Below, piece by piece: positions 7,595 through 15,765 of a stretch of 64,000 nt of DNA (positions are counted from its first letter, which is position 1; each line of letters opens with the position of its first letter). The stretch covers positions 1 to 64,000 of the forward strand of contig NZ_WFKI01000005.1 in the NCBI RefSeq assembly GCF_009208055.1. Direction: 5' to 3'. The notes beneath the pieces are model-generated. The model did not search any database and was not told the origin of the DNA. It saw only the letters and a list, made by a program, of their open reading frames with translations. Made by a program: the position numbers and the translations under genes. Origin of the DNA: Poseidonibacter ostreae. GTDB taxonomy: Bacteria > Campylobacterota > Campylobacteria > Campylobacterales > Arcobacteraceae.

Positions 7595-8834
7595 GATTGA
7601 ACTCCTCTTTAAGTGCTTGTGTTGAATTGTTATTATTTACATCATAACCTAATTCTTTAAATCTTTCAGTTAAAGGAGGATGAGAATAATAAAAGAAAAT
7701 GTATATAGGATGTGATAAAGGAAAAGATTTATTTTCATTTGCAAGTTTTAATAAAGCATTTACTAAATCATCTTTTGAAGATAAATTTGAACCAAACTCA
7801 TCAGCAGCATATTCATTATGTCTTGAAATTAGTGAAATTAAAGGCATTAAGAAAAATGATAATATTGGTGAAAAAATTAAAAACACAACTATAATTGAAG
7901 ATGCTTCTTGATTTAATGATAAGCCTAAAAATAACTCTTCTGGTAAATTACCAAAAATAGCAAAGAACACAAACATTACAAGTCCCATAATACCAATATT
8001 TTTTATAATATCACCATTTTTGAAATGTCCTAGTTCATGACCTAATACAGCTAATAATTCATTATGTGAAAGTTTTTCAACTAAAGTATCAAATAGTACA
8101 ACTCTTTTTGTACTACCTAATCCTCCAAAATATGCATTTAACCTATTATCACGCTTACTTGCATCTACAGAAAAAACTCCTGAGCTTTTAAATCCAACTT
8201 CATCTAAAAGTTTTTCTATTTTTACTTCAAGTTCTTTATCTTTTAATTTTTCAAACTTATCAAACATTTTATCTCTAATTACAGGATAAAGCATATTTAT
8301 TAGAATAATAATTGCAAAAATAAAAACAAACCCCCAAATCCACCATGCAGGGAAAGTCTCAATTATAAATGAAATTCCTGCAATAACAATAGAACCTAAA
8401 ACTAAAAATAAAACAGCTGATTTAATTGTATCTTTTATATACAAAGAAAGCGTCATATTAGAGAAACCATACTTTTTATCTAATTTAAATGTTGAGTATA
8501 ATTCAAAAGGTAATGTTAGAATCCAGTTTACAATGATAAATAAATTAACAAATAAAATCGCTTTTAACCAAAAAGATTCAACAGTAACAACAGAATCTAA
8601 TGCTGATAGACCAACACTTATCCACATCATAAAAATTAAGAAATCATAAAAAGTAGATAAAATAGCCATTTTTTCTTTTTCAATTGAATAATCAGCTGCA
8701 ATTTTATATTTCAACTCTTCTAAAATAATAGGTTTTAAGTTTTTTGCTTTTTGTACAAAATTAACTTGCATAAACGATGTGTAAATATTAAATAAAAAGT
8801 ATAAACAATATGCAATAACAAACATTTCTAACAC
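7584..8834 (-). CDS. M48-family metallopeptidase (Ste24/CAAX protease-like)
   Basis: 416-residue integral membrane zinc protease. About five to six membrane segments precede and flank the catalytic region. The zinc motif LGHELGHFKNG (HExxH) lies near residue 265 and the third ligand Glu in HNEYAADEFGS near 343. The N-terminal M48 extension domain is present, making it full-length for the Ste24-like branch rather than HtpX. In bacteria such proteins are linked to membrane protein quality control; a prenyl substrate is not expected. It is the first gene of the minus-strand run M48-rmuC-permease-YpfJ. Confidence 0.88.
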   Translation of the reverse strand: MLEMFVIAYCLYFLFNIYTSFMQVNFVQKAKNLKPIILEELKYKIAADYSIEKEKMAILSTFYDFLIFMMWISVGLSALDSVVTVESFWLKAILFVNLFIIVNWILTLPFELYSTFKLDKKYGFSNMTLSLYIKDTIKSAVLFLVLGSIVIAGISFIIETFPAWWIWGFVFIFAIIILINMLYPVIRDKMFDKFEKLKDKELEVKIEKLLDEVGFKSSGVFSVDASKRDNRLNAYFGGLGSTKRVVLFDTLVEKLSHNELLAVLGHELGHFKNGDIIKNIGIMGLVMFVFFAIFGNLPEELFLGLSLNQEASSIIVVFLIFSPILSFFLMPLISLISRHNEYAADEFGSNLSSKDDLVNALLKLANENKSFPLSHPIYIFFYYSHPPLTERFKELGYDVNNNNSTQALKEEFNHDE

Positions 8835-8914
8835 TAAATAATCCTTTTGTAATATATATATTTTAATTAATATATTACTATATTTTTACTTGGAATTTAT
8901 TAAAAATTATGACT

Positions 8915-9922
8915 TTAATTATTTGGCATTTCTTCTTTTGATAGCTCAACCCTATTTCGGCCATTTCTTTTTGCTTCATAAAGAGCTAAGTCTGCTTTAT
9001 GCAAAATAGCTTCTAAATCTACATCTTGAGGACGAAGCATTGCAATACCAATACTTACAGTAAATTTTATTTTATGATTTTTAGGGCTTATATATTCTAA
9101 ATTTGACATTTCTTGTCGAATATTTTCAGCAGCATGTAAGGCACCACGTTCTGAAGTATTTGGCAATACAGCAGCAAATTCTTCTCCACCAAGTCTACCA
9201 AATATATCACTATTTCTAAGTGTAGTATTACACTTACTTGCCATCATTCTAATAATTTCATCACCAATAGCATGACCATAAGAATCATTTATTAATTTAA
9301 ATTTATCAATATCAATCATTAAAACAGCTAATTTCTTTTTTTCTCGTCTATTATAAGAGATTATTGGTCCACATGATTCAAAAAAGCTTCTTCTATTTTT
9401 TACACCAGAAAGAGAGTCAGTTGTAGCTAAAATATTTAATTTAACATTTATCTTGTTTAGTTCTTTTGTTCTTTTATCAACAGCAGCTTCTAGAACATTT
9501 TGATACTCTTTTAATCTTCTTTCTTGTGCATTTAATTTGATAGCTTCTAAGATTATTAATTCAAAATCTACTTTTTTTAATTGTTTTGGAATAATTTTAT
9601 ATAAGCTTGAATGATTAATAATATTTTGAATATTCCCTAACGTTAAAATATCTTTAAATATTATATTTTTAGTATTTGGAGAGTTTTTTGATAACTCAAC
9701 TAAAAAGTCATCACAAGTCATACTTGAATTATTTTTCCCATTGATAGTAATTAAAATTTCATTTCCTGCAATAATATTATTAAAACATCCAATTAATGCT
9801 TGCTCTGCATTAATATAACTTTCTATAAGATAATCACTATCTACTATTCTTGAAATTTTATTGTATAAAGTGTCAAGAATTTCAACATCATTATTAATAC
9901 ATGCTATTACATATTTACTCAT
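8915..9922 (-). CDS. Diguanylate cyclase with degenerate receiver-like N-terminus
   Basis: 335-residue c-di-GMP synthase. The C-terminal GGDEF domain (about 165-328) has the active-site motif GGEEF and, five residues upstream, the RxxD inhibitory I-site (RNSD), so product feedback is expected. Substrate-binding segments DIDKFKLINDSYGHAIGDE and the terminal ADLALYEAKRNGRNRV are intact. The first 130 residues have the strand/helix rhythm of a receiver domain (ends KIIPKQLKKVDFE, like the conserved Lys/Pro region), but the phosphoacceptor position reads ILITING, with no Asp. A coiled-coil linker (about 133-160) joins the two. The gene stands alone. The input signal is unknown. Confidence 0.87.
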   Translation of the reverse strand: MSKYVIACINNDVEILDTLYNKISRIVDSDYLIESYINAEQALIGCFNNIIAGNEILITINGKNNSSMTCDDFLVELSKNSPNTKNIIFKDILTLGNIQNIINHSSLYKIIPKQLKKVDFELIILEAIKLNAQERRLKEYQNVLEAAVDKRTKELNKINVKLNILATTDSLSGVKNRRSFFESCGPIISYNRREKKKLAVLMIDIDKFKLINDSYGHAIGDEIIRMMASKCNTTLRNSDIFGRLGGEEFAAVLPNTSERGALHAAENIRQEMSNLEYISPKNHKIKFTVSIGIAMLRPQDVDLEAILHKADLALYEAKRNGRNRVELSKEEMPNN

Positions 9923-9989
9923 TTAATACTCTCCGAAGAAAGATATTATCCAATATTAATTTAAAATAAATTTATGAATTCTAGATTAA

Positions 9990-10493
9990 TTAAAACTCTC
10001 TTAAAAAATTAAACATTTTATTTATTATTTTTTTATCCCTTGTAAATAATACAACTTCATAATTATCTTTAAATGACTCTTTTGTCCAATTAATACTACC
10101 AAGTACTGCTATTTCTTTATCAAATATAGCAATTTTTGTATGTAGTTTTTTATCTGCGATTTTTACATCTATTCCATTATTTTTAAAATACTTGTAAATT
10201 TTATCATCTTTTTTAATTTTTGACCTATCTAATACAATTTTAATGCTAACACCATTTTTTGAAGAAGAAACTAGTTCTTTTGCAAATTTCTTATAAGAAA
10301 AATTATACATTCCTATTGAAATACTTTTTTTTGCATTTTTTATCAAATTAAAAATATTATCTTTTGTTTTATCAGCTTCATCTGGCAAGAAATAGACCTG
10401 ATTTAAACTTGTAAAAGTATCTATTTTATTCTCTTTAGAATAAAGATTAAAAGATAGTAATACAACTAGTAGGGATATTTTAAATAAATACAT
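9990..10493 (-). CDS. Phospholipase D-like nuclease/hydrolase, secreted
   Basis: 167-residue single-domain phospholipase D superfamily protein. A signal peptide (about 1-20, ending near LYSKE) is followed by one catalytic HKD motif, HTKIAIFD (H-x-K-x4-D), then GSINWT. One HKD motif and this size match the Nuc/bacterial endonuclease branch, in which two subunits make one active site. The predicted location is the periplasm. Its start overlaps the end of the thioesterase gene by 14 bases. It could be a nuclease or a phospholipase; the size favours a nuclease. Confidence 0.82.
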   Translation of the reverse strand: MYLFKISLLVVLLSFNLYSKENKIDTFTSLNQVYFLPDEADKTKDNIFNLIKNAKKSISIGMYNFSYKKFAKELVSSSKNGVSIKIVLDRSKIKKDDKIYKYFKNNGIDVKIADKKLHTKIAIFDKEIAVLGSINWTKESFKDNYEVVLFTRDKKIINKMFNFLREF

Positions 10494-10842
10494 TCATTAA
10501 TTCCTTTGGGATTCTATGAGGTTTAAAACTTTTTAAAAAAGCAAGTTTAAATTTACCTTTAAATAAAACTTCACCATCTTTTAAAACTTCTTGATAAATA
10601 GTTATCGATGCAGCTTTTTTTTCTATAAGTTCACAAGTAACATCTAATTCATCTCCAAAAACAGCAGACTTAACATAATCAGCTTCTACATGCTTAACTA
10701 CAAAAAACTCATCTTCATTATGTGGTGACATACCTTTTTTAAAAAACAAATCAGACCTTGCTCTTTCACAAAATTTTAAATAGTTTGCATAATAAACAAC
10801 TCCACCAACATCAGTATCTTCATAATAAACACGTACTTTCAT
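10480..10842 (-). CDS. ybgC: YbgC-type acyl-CoA thioesterase
   Basis: A hot-dog fold thioesterase of 120 residues acting on acyl-CoA or acyl-ACP. The family active-site pattern YYEDTDVGGVVYYANYLKF, with the catalytic Asp at its centre, sits at the N-terminus. I prefer the Met at 10842 over a longer start at 10869 because homologues begin with MKVRVYYEDTD-like sequence and the extra nine residues are untypical. In many proteobacteria ybgC heads the tol-pal cluster. Here it is instead coupled to a phospholipase D-like gene, which may reflect a lipid context. Confidence 0.88.
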   Translation of the reverse strand: MKVRVYYEDTDVGGVVYYANYLKFCERARSDLFFKKGMSPHNEDEFFVVKHVEADYVKSAVFGDELDVTCELIEKKAASITIYQEVLKDGEVLFKGKFKLAFLKSFKPHRIPKELMNVFI

Positions 10843-10900
10843 ATTTAGCCTTATATATAAAATAATCATATTCTAATATAAGTTTATTAAAGAAAGCAAT

Positions 10901-10931
10901 AAAACTTCTAAATATAATATTTAGAAGTTTT
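10901..10931 (-). terminator. Hairpin terminator after the nickel/peptide ABC operon
   Basis: A near-perfect 15-base inverted repeat around a single central base (AAAACTTCTAAATAT and its complement) lies four bases past the ATPase stop codon. On the minus strand the stem ends in TTTT and a T-rich stretch follows. This is the likely end of the importer transcript. Confidence 0.6.
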
Positions 10932-10934
10932 AAA

Positions 10935-12020
10935 TCATTTTAAATAAACAATGTTATTAGAAATCTTTTGTGCTATTTCTAAATCATGTGTTACTAAAAG
11001 TAGTGAGAGTTTTTCTTTTTTTACAATATCAACTAAAAGATATATTACTTCTTGTTGACTTATTGAGTCAAGTCTAGAAGTTGCTTCATCTGCAAAAATA
11101 AAAGCTGGTTTTAAAAGTAAGACTTTTATTATCGCCATTCTTTGAAGTTCACCACCTGAAACTTCATGGGGTTTTCTTTTTAGTAATCCTTTTTCTAAAT
11201 TTACTTTTTTTAAGTATTCATAAACTTTTTTCATACTTAAATGATGAAGTTTTACTAAATCTTTAAAGCCCTCTTCTAAAATTTGGTTTGGTAAAAAAGC
11301 ACTTGGTGGTTGTTGATATATTTTTTGAAATTTTAATATATCAAAACTTTTTGATTTTATAATCTCTCCACTTGTAGGAGTTTTTACTCCAAGAAGAATA
11401 TCTCCTAAAGTACTTTTCCCACTTCCACTTACTCCAACAACTGACGTAATTTCACCTTTTCTTAGTTTGAAATTTAAATTCTTAAAGAGACTATTTTTAC
11501 CATACTCTTTATTAAGGTTTTTTACTTCAATTAGCTCTTCATTCATACTATCTGGTTTTTTAACATCCCATAAAGAGCTTTGACTTTGAAAAAGTCTTTT
11601 TGTATATTCATTTATAGGATTTAAAAAAAGTTCTTCACTTTTCCCATATTCAATTAATTCTCCATCAACTATTATTCCAAGATTTCCTTTTATATTCTTT
11701 GCAATATCTATATCGTGAGTGATTACAAAAAGTAGTCTATTCTCTTCAACTTCTTTATTTAATCTTTTTGATACTTGCTTACAAAGTTCTTTATCAAGAC
11801 CTTTTGTTGGCTCATCAGCTAAAAGTACTTGAGAATTAAAAGCATGAGTAATTGCTATAGTTGTTCTTTGACACATACCTCCTGATATTTCAAAAGGATA
11901 GGAGTTAGAAAACTCTTTTAATGATACATCCTCTAAATCTTTTAATGCTTTTTCTTTTGCATTTTCTTTGTTTTTATGAATAAACTGATGTACTTCACTA
12001 ACCTGCTCTACTATTTTCAT
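10935..12020 (-). CDS. Fused nickel/peptide ABC ATPase, 3' fragment (frameshifted)
   Basis: The larger piece (361 aa) of a double-domain ABC ATPase. It starts mid-way through the first nucleotide-binding domain: signature ISGGMCQR and Walker B VLLADEP, but no Walker A, which is on the neighbouring fragment. The second domain is complete: Walker A GVSGSGKS, Q-loop QQPPSAF, signature VSGGELQR, Walker B FIFADEA and switch His LLVTHD. The layout equals a DppD-DppF or NikD-NikE fusion. The ATG at 12020 is only an internal Met of the original frame. As a separate protein the first half-domain could not hydrolyse ATP alone. Confidence 0.75.
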   Translation of the reverse strand: MKIVEQVSEVHQFIHKNKENAKEKALKDLEDVSLKEFSNSYPFEISGGMCQRTTIAITHAFNSQVLLADEPTKGLDKELCKQVSKRLNKEVEENRLLFVITHDIDIAKNIKGNLGIIVDGELIEYGKSEELFLNPINEYTKRLFQSQSSLWDVKKPDSMNEELIEVKNLNKEYGKNSLFKNLNFKLRKGEITSVVGVSGSGKSTLGDILLGVKTPTSGEIIKSKSFDILKFQKIYQQPPSAFLPNQILEEGFKDLVKLHHLSMKKVYEYLKKVNLEKGLLKRKPHEVSGGELQRMAIIKVLLLKPAFIFADEATSRLDSISQQEVIYLLVDIVKKEKLSLLLVTHDLEIAQKISNNIVYLK

Positions 12021-12321
12021 AGTAGGGTCTAAAGCGCCAAGGTTCTTGTGGTAAAAGTGCTATATCTTTTCCCCACAAAGCTCTTCTTTCTTCAAGTGAA
12101 AGCTTTAGTAAATCTATTTCATCTAAAAGTATTTCTCCTTTAATTTCTAAATCTTTAGATAAACTTCCCATAATAGCATCAATAATTAAAGATTTTCCAG
12201 AGCCTGATTCCCCTAAAAGAACTAATGGAGTTCCCCTTTGGAATCTAAGATTTATGTTTTTAACTAAAATAGCATTTTTAGAAGAAACTGATAAATTTCT
12301 AATTTCTAATTTCTTATACAT
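11998..12321 (-). CDS. Fused nickel/peptide ABC ATPase, 5' fragment (frameshifted)
   Basis: The first 107 codons of the same ATPase: Walker A GESGSGKS near residues 37-44 and Q-loop LLPQEPW at about 89-95, after which the frame runs into RFRPYYENSRAG and a stop. Reading one base over at TGGCGCTTTAGACCC restores ALDPTMKIVEQV, the continuation seen in this family. Adding a GC pair (TGG CGC GCT TTA) would give an uninterrupted PQEPWRALDPT. The two pieces overlap by 23 bases. Either a 2-base deletion in a CGCGC run inactivated the gene or the sequence has an error at 12034-12037. The importer lacks any other ATPase here. Confidence 0.7.
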   Translation of the reverse strand: MYKKLEIRNLSVSSKNAILVKNINLRFQRGTPLVLLGESGSGKSLIIDAIMGSLSKDLEIKGEILLDEIDLLKLSLEERRALWGKDIALLPQEPWRFRPYYENSRAG

Positions 12322-13106
12322 TAGTAATCCTTTTTTGCTATTAGTTGTAAAGATAAAACTAATAAAAATATAAATATAGATGGTAAAACAACTAAAAATG
12401 GTTCTTCTTCAAAATAAGGCATTAATTCAACAATCATACTACCAAGTTCTGCAGTTGGAGGTTGAAGTCCTACTCCAATAGCACTTAGAGTTGAGATTGC
12501 AATAATTGCTGTACTCATAGCAAAAGCACAAAGAGTTAACATAACTGGATATAAGCTTGGTAAAATTTGTTTTTTAAGAATATAAAATGATGAAAAGCCT
12601 AAAAGCCTCGTTGATTCAATATAAGGCTCAACTAAAATAGATTTTGTTTTAGCTATACTTACCCTAAAAAATTCTACCCATAAAGATAAAGATAGGCCTA
12701 AATATAAATATAAAAAATTTCCAGGAGCAAAAGCAACAAAAAGTAAAACTAAAAGTAATCCTGGTAGTGCTAATATAATATCTGAAAAAAGAACTAATAT
12801 TTTTTCTATTATTCCTCTTTTATATGCTGCTAAAACCCCTAATAAAATCCCAGGAATTGCAGATGTTAACATAGTAAGAAAAGCTAAAGAAAAAGATAAT
12901 TGTATTGCATAAGCAATTCTTGTTAGCATATCTCTTCCAAAATGATCAGTTCCCAATAGATTTGCATTAGTAATTCCTGAAAAACTTTTCATTAAATCTT
13001 GTTCATGAGGCTCATATCCACTAAAAAAAGGAACTAACACTGAAAATAAACATAAAAGAACAAGTAAGATAATTCCAATAAACTTTGAGTCAAAATACTT
13101 AATCAT
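12321..13106 (-). CDS. ABC permease, DppC/NikC type
   Basis: 261-residue inner-membrane permease. About six membrane helices are present, with the N-terminal GTDHFGRDMLTRI segment typical of the DppC/OppC/NikC branch and the BPD_transp_1 coupling region EPYIESTRLLGFSSFYILKK (EAA loop). It ends one base into the ATPase start and overlaps the other permease by eight bases, so all are co-translated. It is slightly short for the family (usually 270-300). It forms a heterodimer with the DppB/NikB-type subunit. The substrate is discussed under the binding protein. Confidence 0.85.
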   Translation of the reverse strand: MIKYFDSKFIGIILLVLLCLFSVLVPFFSGYEPHEQDLMKSFSGITNANLLGTDHFGRDMLTRIAYAIQLSFSLAFLTMLTSAIPGILLGVLAAYKRGIIEKILVLFSDIILALPGLLLVLLFVAFAPGNFLYLYLGLSLSLWVEFFRVSIAKTKSILVEPYIESTRLLGFSSFYILKKQILPSLYPVMLTLCAFAMSTAIIAISTLSAIGVGLQPPTAELGSMIVELMPYFEEEPFLVVLPSIFIFLLVLSLQLIAKKDY

Positions 13107-14040
13107 GTTTAACTCCTAATCTAGGGTCTAAATATTTTGATAAGATGTCCGTAAAAAGATTTATTAAAATAAAAAATATTCCCATTAATAAAACTGTACC
13201 TTGAATCATTGGTACATCCCTTGATAAAACGGCATGAACTAAAGCATGTCCAATACCTGGAAAAGCAAATAATGATTCAACTACAACCACACCTTCTATT
13301 AAATAAATAGATTGAAGTCCTAAAAAAGCCAAGATAGGAATAAAGGCATTTTTTAAAGCATGTCGTTTTACTAAAACGTAATTTGATAATCCTTTATATT
13401 TTCCATATGTAAAATAAGTTGATTTTGTAACTTCACTCATTGATTCTCTAATTAACCTATTTGAAACAGCACTAAGAGCTAAAGCAAGAGTTAATCCTGG
13501 CAAAATAAAGTATGTCCAATCATCAAAACCAGCAGGTGGTAGTATATTTAACTGTATACTAAATATGATTATTAAAATAATTGCTAAGACAAAAGGTGGA
13601 ATTGCTTTAAAAACTATAGAGAAAAAAAGACTTAGTTTATCAATAAATCCATTATTTTTACTTCCTGAATATATACCCAAAGGAAAAGAAATAATCAAAC
13701 TTAAAATAAAAGCAAAAAGTGCAAGGTATAAAGAGTATCCAAATTGAGTTTGAAGTTCATCTATAATCTTTTGACCTGTAACTAAAGAATATCCTAAATC
13801 AAATTGTAGAAGTTGAAATAGTGAATCAAAATATTGTTCATATAAAGGTCTATTTAATCCAAGTTCTTGTGCAACATTTTGAGCAATCTCATTTGTAACA
13901 ACATCAGGTCCGTATCTTCCAGCAGCAATTTTTAAAGCCTTATCTCCAGGAAGTGCATGTATTAAAATAAAACAAATAGTATTTATAAATACTGCAAGTG
14001 TAAAAACTTGCAGTACTTTTGAAAATAAAACTTTTAGCAT
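13099..14040 (-). CDS. ABC permease, DppB/NikB type
   Basis: 313-residue permease with the long periplasmic loop after helix 1 that marks the DppB/NikB branch (LPGDKALKIAAGRYGPD, then ELGLNRPLYEQY) and six predicted helices. The EAA-like loop TYGKYKGLSNYVLVKRHALK contacts the ATPase. It begins four bases after the substrate-binding protein gene ends. Full-length and without defects, in contrast to the ATPase gene downstream. Confidence 0.86.
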   Translation of the reverse strand: MLKVLFSKVLQVFTLAVFINTICFILIHALPGDKALKIAAGRYGPDVVTNEIAQNVAQELGLNRPLYEQYFDSLFQLLQFDLGYSLVTGQKIIDELQTQFGYSLYLALFAFILSLIISFPLGIYSGSKNNGFIDKLSLFFSIVFKAIPPFVLAIILIIIFSIQLNILPPAGFDDWTYFILPGLTLALALSAVSNRLIRESMSEVTKSTYFTYGKYKGLSNYVLVKRHALKNAFIPILAFLGLQSIYLIEGVVVVESLFAFPGIGHALVHAVLSRDVPMIQGTVLLMGIFFILINLFTDILSKYLDPRLGVKHD

Positions 14041-14044
14041 TTAA

Positions 14045-15547
14045 TTATTTAGTCCATTTAATTTGTGCTAAAAAGAAATTTATTTCTAAAGGGTCAACTT
14101 TAACATTATTAACTCTTTTATTTGAAACAACAGTTTTCTCAGTCCAAGCTAATGGAATAGAGGGTAATTCATTTTGTAAAAGTTCAGTAACTTTGTATTG
14201 TAACTGTCTATTATCAGATGACTTTAACTCATCTAAATATTTAAACATCGTTTCATTTTTCCAGTTCATTGCACCCCAGTTTGCTCCACCTTTACCATAA
14301 TCTTGAAGTAAAGTTCCTAATGGGTTTGGTACTAAAACAAAGTTTCTAGAAATTAATCCTAAATGTAAAGTATTATCCTTATGTTTTCTAATAATTTCTG
14401 TATAACTACCTATTAATAGTTTTAAATCAACACCAATCTTTTTTAACTGAGCTTGAATAGCTGTTGCAATTACAGGAAGTTCTGGTCTATCATTATAAGT
14501 ATCTAAAGTAATTTCAAACTTTTTCCCATCTTTATACCTAAACCCATCGCTTTGTTTCTTCCAACCAGCATTATCTAATAATTTATTTGCTTTTTTTATA
14601 TCATAAGATAAAGGTTTTAACTCTTTATTATACCAAAGGCTCATAGAAACTGGAAACATCTGTGTTGCTGCTAAATCCTCATTTTTTAAGATAACTTTTG
14701 CAATAGCTTTTCTATTTATTGCTAAACTTATTGCTTCTCTTAATTCTGCTGTATTAAAAAACTCTGAACCAGAATTAACCTTCAGCATTCTTGCTCTTGG
14801 TATTGCTTTAAACTCTACATTCAAATTTGGATTTTTCTTTAAAGATTTTATTGAAGTTGGAAGTATATTATATGCAATATCAGCCTCTTGACTTTTAATC
14901 ATTAAAGCTCTAGTTTCGCCCTTTCCTACAGCTAAATATGAAGCTTCTTTTATATTCGCTTTACCATTCCACCAATTTTCATTTCTAATAAGTTTAACTT
15001 TTAAAGGTAGTGTTATTTTATTAACTTCATATGCACCACTTGCAATCATATTTATAACCTTTGCATTTTCATCAAAAGATTTTTTTGCTAGAATCACTGT
15101 ACTATAGTGTGCAAAATAAGCAGGTAAAGAATTAAATTTAGAAGTTAAAGTTACTTCAATTGTCTTTCCTTTTGCTTTTATACTTTTTAAAGGAAGATAA
15201 CTTAAAATACTTTTTTTAAGTACTGCATTTGTATTTAAGTTATACTCTACAATACTTGCATTTAAAGAACTTCCATCATGAAACTTTACACCATCTCTTA
15301 GATTAAATGTCCAAACTAAACCATCATTAGAAACAGACCAAGTAGTAGCTAAGGCAGGTATTAATTCACCTATTTCATTTACACCTACTAAGTTTTCTGC
15401 AACTTGCATTGATTGAAAAATTTTACCTGATTGTGTAGGTTCAAGTCCTGTTACTTCCCAAGGAGCAATAACTTTTAATTCCTTTGCATTTGCAAATAAG
15501 AACAACATGCTAATTAACATAAATTTATAGAATATATTTTTATTCAT
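14045..15547 (-). CDS. Periplasmic binding protein of a nickel/peptide-type ABC importer
   Basis: 500-residue SBP_bac_5 family protein. A signal peptide (about 1-21, cut near FANA) is followed by KVIAPWEVTGLEPTQSGKIF and the family block LATTWSVSNDGLVWTFNLRDGVKFHDG. Members bind oligopeptides, nickel chelates or heme. A five-gene order of binding protein, two permeases and ATPases in Campylobacterota is known as the nickel system NikZYXWV, so nickel is a reasonable inference, but no metal ligand is identifiable from sequence alone. First gene of the operon, with paired palindromes and a -10 box directly upstream. Confidence 0.8.
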   Translation of the reverse strand: MNKNIFYKFMLISMLFLFANAKELKVIAPWEVTGLEPTQSGKIFQSMQVAENLVGVNEIGELIPALATTWSVSNDGLVWTFNLRDGVKFHDGSSLNASIVEYNLNTNAVLKKSILSYLPLKSIKAKGKTIEVTLTSKFNSLPAYFAHYSTVILAKKSFDENAKVINMIASGAYEVNKITLPLKVKLIRNENWWNGKANIKEASYLAVGKGETRALMIKSQEADIAYNILPTSIKSLKKNPNLNVEFKAIPRARMLKVNSGSEFFNTAELREAISLAINRKAIAKVILKNEDLAATQMFPVSMSLWYNKELKPLSYDIKKANKLLDNAGWKKQSDGFRYKDGKKFEITLDTYNDRPELPVIATAIQAQLKKIGVDLKLLIGSYTEIIRKHKDNTLHLGLISRNFVLVPNPLGTLLQDYGKGGANWGAMNWKNETMFKYLDELKSSDNRQLQYKVTELLQNELPSIPLAWTEKTVVSNKRVNNVKVDPLEINFFLAQIKWTK

Positions 15548-15574
15548 AAAATCCCTTTTTAATATTTAATTTTA

Positions 15575-15634
15575 TGCAACCTAGTTGCAATTATGGAATT
15601 ATAAATAAAATGAGCTAAATGCAACTTAGTTGCA
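15575..15634 (-). promoter_or_regulatory. Promoter and two palindromic operators of the importer operon
   Basis: Two copies of a 15-base palindrome of form TGCAAC-N3-GTTGCA lie at 15575-15589 and 15620-15634, 28 and 73 bases before the binding-protein start. On the minus strand they read TGCAACTAGGTTGCA and TGCAACTAAGTTGCA. A perfect -10 box TATAAT (15603-15598) lies between them, and the distal copy ends in TTGCAT, 15 bases before the -10, so it covers the -35. Binding of a dimer to either site would block polymerase. I cannot name the regulator; the sequence does not match the NikR or Fur consensus as I know them. Confidence 0.7.
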
Positions 15635-15765
15635 ATATTTACATTCTGATATATTTAATTAATGATAATAAAATAATATAGTAAGTATATTTGATATAGT
15701 TATAACTGTAGTTTATTATAAAGTCTATGAAAAGCTAAAAGTATCTAGGTAACTTGTATTTAGAA

